NCBI RefSeq assembly: GCF_005405925.1
Contig: NZ_BJHV01000002.1
Coordinates: 66,558 to 130,557, forward strand
From: Streptomyces antimycoticus
Lineage (GTDB): Bacteria > Actinomycetota > Actinomycetes > Streptomycetales > Streptomycetaceae
Reading direction: 5' to 3'
Length of the DNA stretch: 64,000 bases
Of the stretch, positions 62,199 through 64,000 are shown piece by piece (within the stretch, counting starts at the first letter, position 1; every line of letters begins with the position of its first letter). A model generated the notes under the pieces. The model did no database searches, was not told the DNA's origin, and saw only the letters and a list, made by a program, of their open reading frames with translations. The translations under genes were made by a program, and so were the position numbers.

Positions 62199-64000
62199 AT
62201 GGCAACTGAGGAAGAGCTGTTCGCGTCGGTCGACGCGCTACTGGAGGAGGAGCCGCAGCTCCCGCCCCCGGCGGAGCGTGCCCGGCTGCGCGAGGCCGCC
62301 GGTATCACCCAGGCCCGCCTCGCGGCCGCGCTGAAGACGTCGACGCAGACGGTGAAGAACTACGAGAACGGCCGCTCCGAGCCGAAGTCGCCGCGCCTGG
62401 AGGCATACCAGCGACTGCTGAACGGCTGGGCGGCGAAGTACCCCGCACACGGCGCCCCCGCCGCTGCGCCCGCCCCGGCCGCCGCGCCGCAGCCGGAGGT
62501 ACCGGAGACGTTCACCAGCCCCGCCGCCACCGAGACGCAGACCACCGCACCGGTGGAGACCCCGGCCGTCCAGGCCGCTCCCGAGCGTCCCGCCCGTCCG
62601 TCCGCGCGCCCGGCGACGTCGTCGCGGCGTCCGGCGGCGAAGAAGGCCGCGAAGCCCGCCGTCGACCCGCGGTTCCCGCACGGCCCGCTCGCCGTGCTGG
62701 ACGGCGACGGCTCCGCGTACGGCACGGGCGGCATCGTCCTCGACTGCCCGGCCACCACCGTGCCCGAGCTGGTCGAGTGGACGCTGCGCGAGTCCGGCCT
62801 CGGTGCCGCGAAGCTCAACCGCTACGGCAAGGACAGCGACCCGCTGATCGTGCTCACGGCGGCGGCCGCGGTGAAGCTCGGACTGCCGGAGCGCCTGGAG
62901 GGCCACGAGCAGCGCCGTTCCCTGCGCCTGCCCGAGGACCACCCGGTCGTCAAGCAGGTAGCGAAGGCGAAGTGGCAGCTCACACAGCGCGGGTTCGGCC
63001 CGTGGGCGCGCATCTACCGCAAGGCCCAGGGCCGCGAGCGGCAGTGCGTGCAGCTGGCGATCCTGTCCTGGGACGCCCTCGATGCCCGCTCCTGGCCGGG
63101 CGTCTCCGAGATGGCGCCGGCCGACATCGCCCGCGTCCTGGGCGTCTACGCGACCCGGGTCATCACCCCGCGCGGCTCCACGGCCGTCTCCGGGCTGGAA
63201 CTGATGACGGCACTGCGCCCGCCCACCAAGGCCGTGCAGGACCCGACCACCGGGAACTGGGTGTCCGGCTACAACTCCGGCTCGCTCGGGACGGAGCCGA
63301 TGGACCCGGCGCCGCCGGAGGCCACCGCCGAACACCCCGTCGTCGTTCAGTCCGGCTGGACCGGCGGCTTCCTCAACGAAGAGGCCTACCAGTGGGTGCG
63401 GCCGGTGGACTTGCTCACCGATGAGGAGTGCCTGCTGCCCTTCGCGATCGGCCTGGACCTCAACACCGCGTTCCTCGCGGCCGCGGCCCGCCTGGTCGTC
63501 GGCCTGTCCGCCCCCGACCACTTCCACACCCCACAGTTCAACCCGAAGATCCCCGGCTCCTGGCTGGTCGACCTGAGCCACATCGAACTGGACCCGCGCC
63601 TGCCGTCGCCCTTCACACCGACCGGCGAGCGCCCGACCGGTCCGGCCTGGTACCAGACCCACACCGTCGCCTACGCCCAGGAACTCGGCTACGACGTCCA
63701 TCCCCTCGAGGCCTACCTGCGGCGGGACACCGGCGCGTACCTGGACCCGTGGCACGACCGCCTCAAGAACGCGTACGTCGACACCCTCGCCGACCTCGGC
63801 GTCACCCGGGACCTGGACGACCAGCAATTCCTCGCCGCGATGGAGCGCCACAAGGACCTCGACCCTGCCCTGGCCGCCGTTCTCTCCGCCATCAAGGCCA
63901 CGGTCAAGGGCGGCGTCGGCAAGCTGCGGGAGCGCCCCCAGGGCAAGCACTACAAGGAGGGCGAGCGGTGGCCGGCCCTGGAGCGGCCGACCTGGCGCCC
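62199..64000 (+). CDS. tap: Telomere-associated protein Tap (3' end outside window)
   Basis: At least 600 residues, open to the window end. ATG with GGAGG 9 bases upstream. Opens ELFASVDALLEEEPQLPPPA, then an XRE-type HTH, AGITQARLAAALKTSTQTVK followed by NYENGRSEPKSPRLEAYQ. An Ala/Pro linker follows, then LAVLDGDGSAYGTGGIVLDC, WARIYRKAQGRERQCVQLAI and SWLVDLSHIELDPRLP, as in Streptomyces Tap. Tap binds telomere DNA and the terminal protein Tpg, which caps ends of linear replicons. A tpg gene would be expected just downstream, outside the window. Long reverse-strand frames here are mirror artefacts. Confidence 0.9.
   Translation, partial: MATEEELFASVDALLEEEPQLPPPAERARLREAAGITQARLAAALKTSTQTVKNYENGRSEPKSPRLEAYQRLLNGWAAKYPAHGAPAAAPAPAAAPQPEVPETFTSPAATETQTTAPVETPAVQAAPERPARPSARPATSSRRPAAKKAAKPAVDPRFPHGPLAVLDGDGSAYGTGGIVLDCPATTVPELVEWTLRESGLGAAKLNRYGKDSDPLIVLTAAAAVKLGLPERLEGHEQRRSLRLPEDHPVVKQVAKAKWQLTQRGFGPWARIYRKAQGRERQCVQLAILSWDALDARSWPGVSEMAPADIARVLGVYATRVITPRGSTAVSGLELMTALRPPTKAVQDPTTGNWVSGYNSGSLGTEPMDPAPPEATAEHPVVVQSGWTGGFLNEEAYQWVRPVDLLTDEECLLPFAIGLDLNTAFLAAAARLVVGLSAPDHFHTPQFNPKIPGSWLVDLSHIELDPRLPSPFTPTGERPTGPAWYQTHTVAYAQELGYDVHPLEAYLRRDTGAYLDPWHDRLKNAYVDTLADLGVTRDLDDQQFLAAMERHKDLDPALAAVLSAIKATVKGGVGKLRERPQGKHYKEGERWPALERPTWR

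Noticed and set aside
62238..63950. 570-aa reverse frame across tap
   Set aside because: Mirror frame; the forward frame is open through the whole region and matches Tap.

Overview
The window is very GC-rich and its codon use (G/C at the third position, many GTG starts), secretion signals and gene families point to Streptomyces. It reads as accessory DNA near the end of a linear replicon, either a linear plasmid or a chromosome arm. The right edge carries the 5' two-thirds or more of a tap (telomere-associated protein) gene. The left edge carries a winged-helix/DciA-like pair that resembles a plasmid replication module. Much of the rest is small hypothetical genes, secreted enzymes, defence-type NTPases and decayed transposases.

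Left part (0-10 kb): a truncated GNAT acetyltransferase; a winged-helix gene followed closely by a DUF721/DciA-like gene; a DUF5131 three-Cys protein convergent with its usual partner TcmP; and an XRE-NACHT-LRR protein divergent from a small membrane protein.

10-40 kb: an accessory zone built from repeated modules. A block of secreted HNH nuclease + 122-aa protein + AbiEii-type nucleotidyltransferase + Cys-containing 62-aa protein occurs twice (12.7-15.0 and 36.8-39.0 kb), and a third HNH copy lies at 25.4 kb. A three-gene set of small membrane protein, HTH/sigma-like regulator and FWW-AAGAG protein also occurs twice (15.7-17.9 and 30.6-32.2 kb). Between them are an ABC transporter with two membrane proteins, a DNA/RNA non-specific nuclease, an I36-type inhibitor, an FxLD/PCMT-like methyltransferase, a Ku protein, lipoproteins, a NUDIX hydrolase and an AhpD-like/AraC divergon.

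41-51 kb: nested mobile elements. A truncated IS256-type gene is followed by an ISL3-type transposase that is split by a complete Tn3-family transposon (43,816-51,103). The transposon has 36-bp perfect terminal inverted repeats and a 5-bp target duplication (AATCC). It carries a resolvase, a transposase and, as cargo, a two-gene operon: a small two-helix membrane protein and a 956-aa NB-ARC/TPR NLR-like protein. The two cargo proteins share a repeated short sequence motif, which suggests a signalling partnership like that of bacterial amyloid-motif NLRs. This is the best candidate in the window for an undescribed system.

51-64 kb: an SDR oxidoreductase, several truncated genes (alcohol dehydrogenase, TIGR02391, uracil-DNA glycosylase, IS1380), a third STAND/TPR NTPase with its own small membrane protein, a tandem double zeta-toxin protein, and tap. 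Several genes are broken by single-base shifts, a number of them in C or G runs. Some may be assembly errors rather than real decay.
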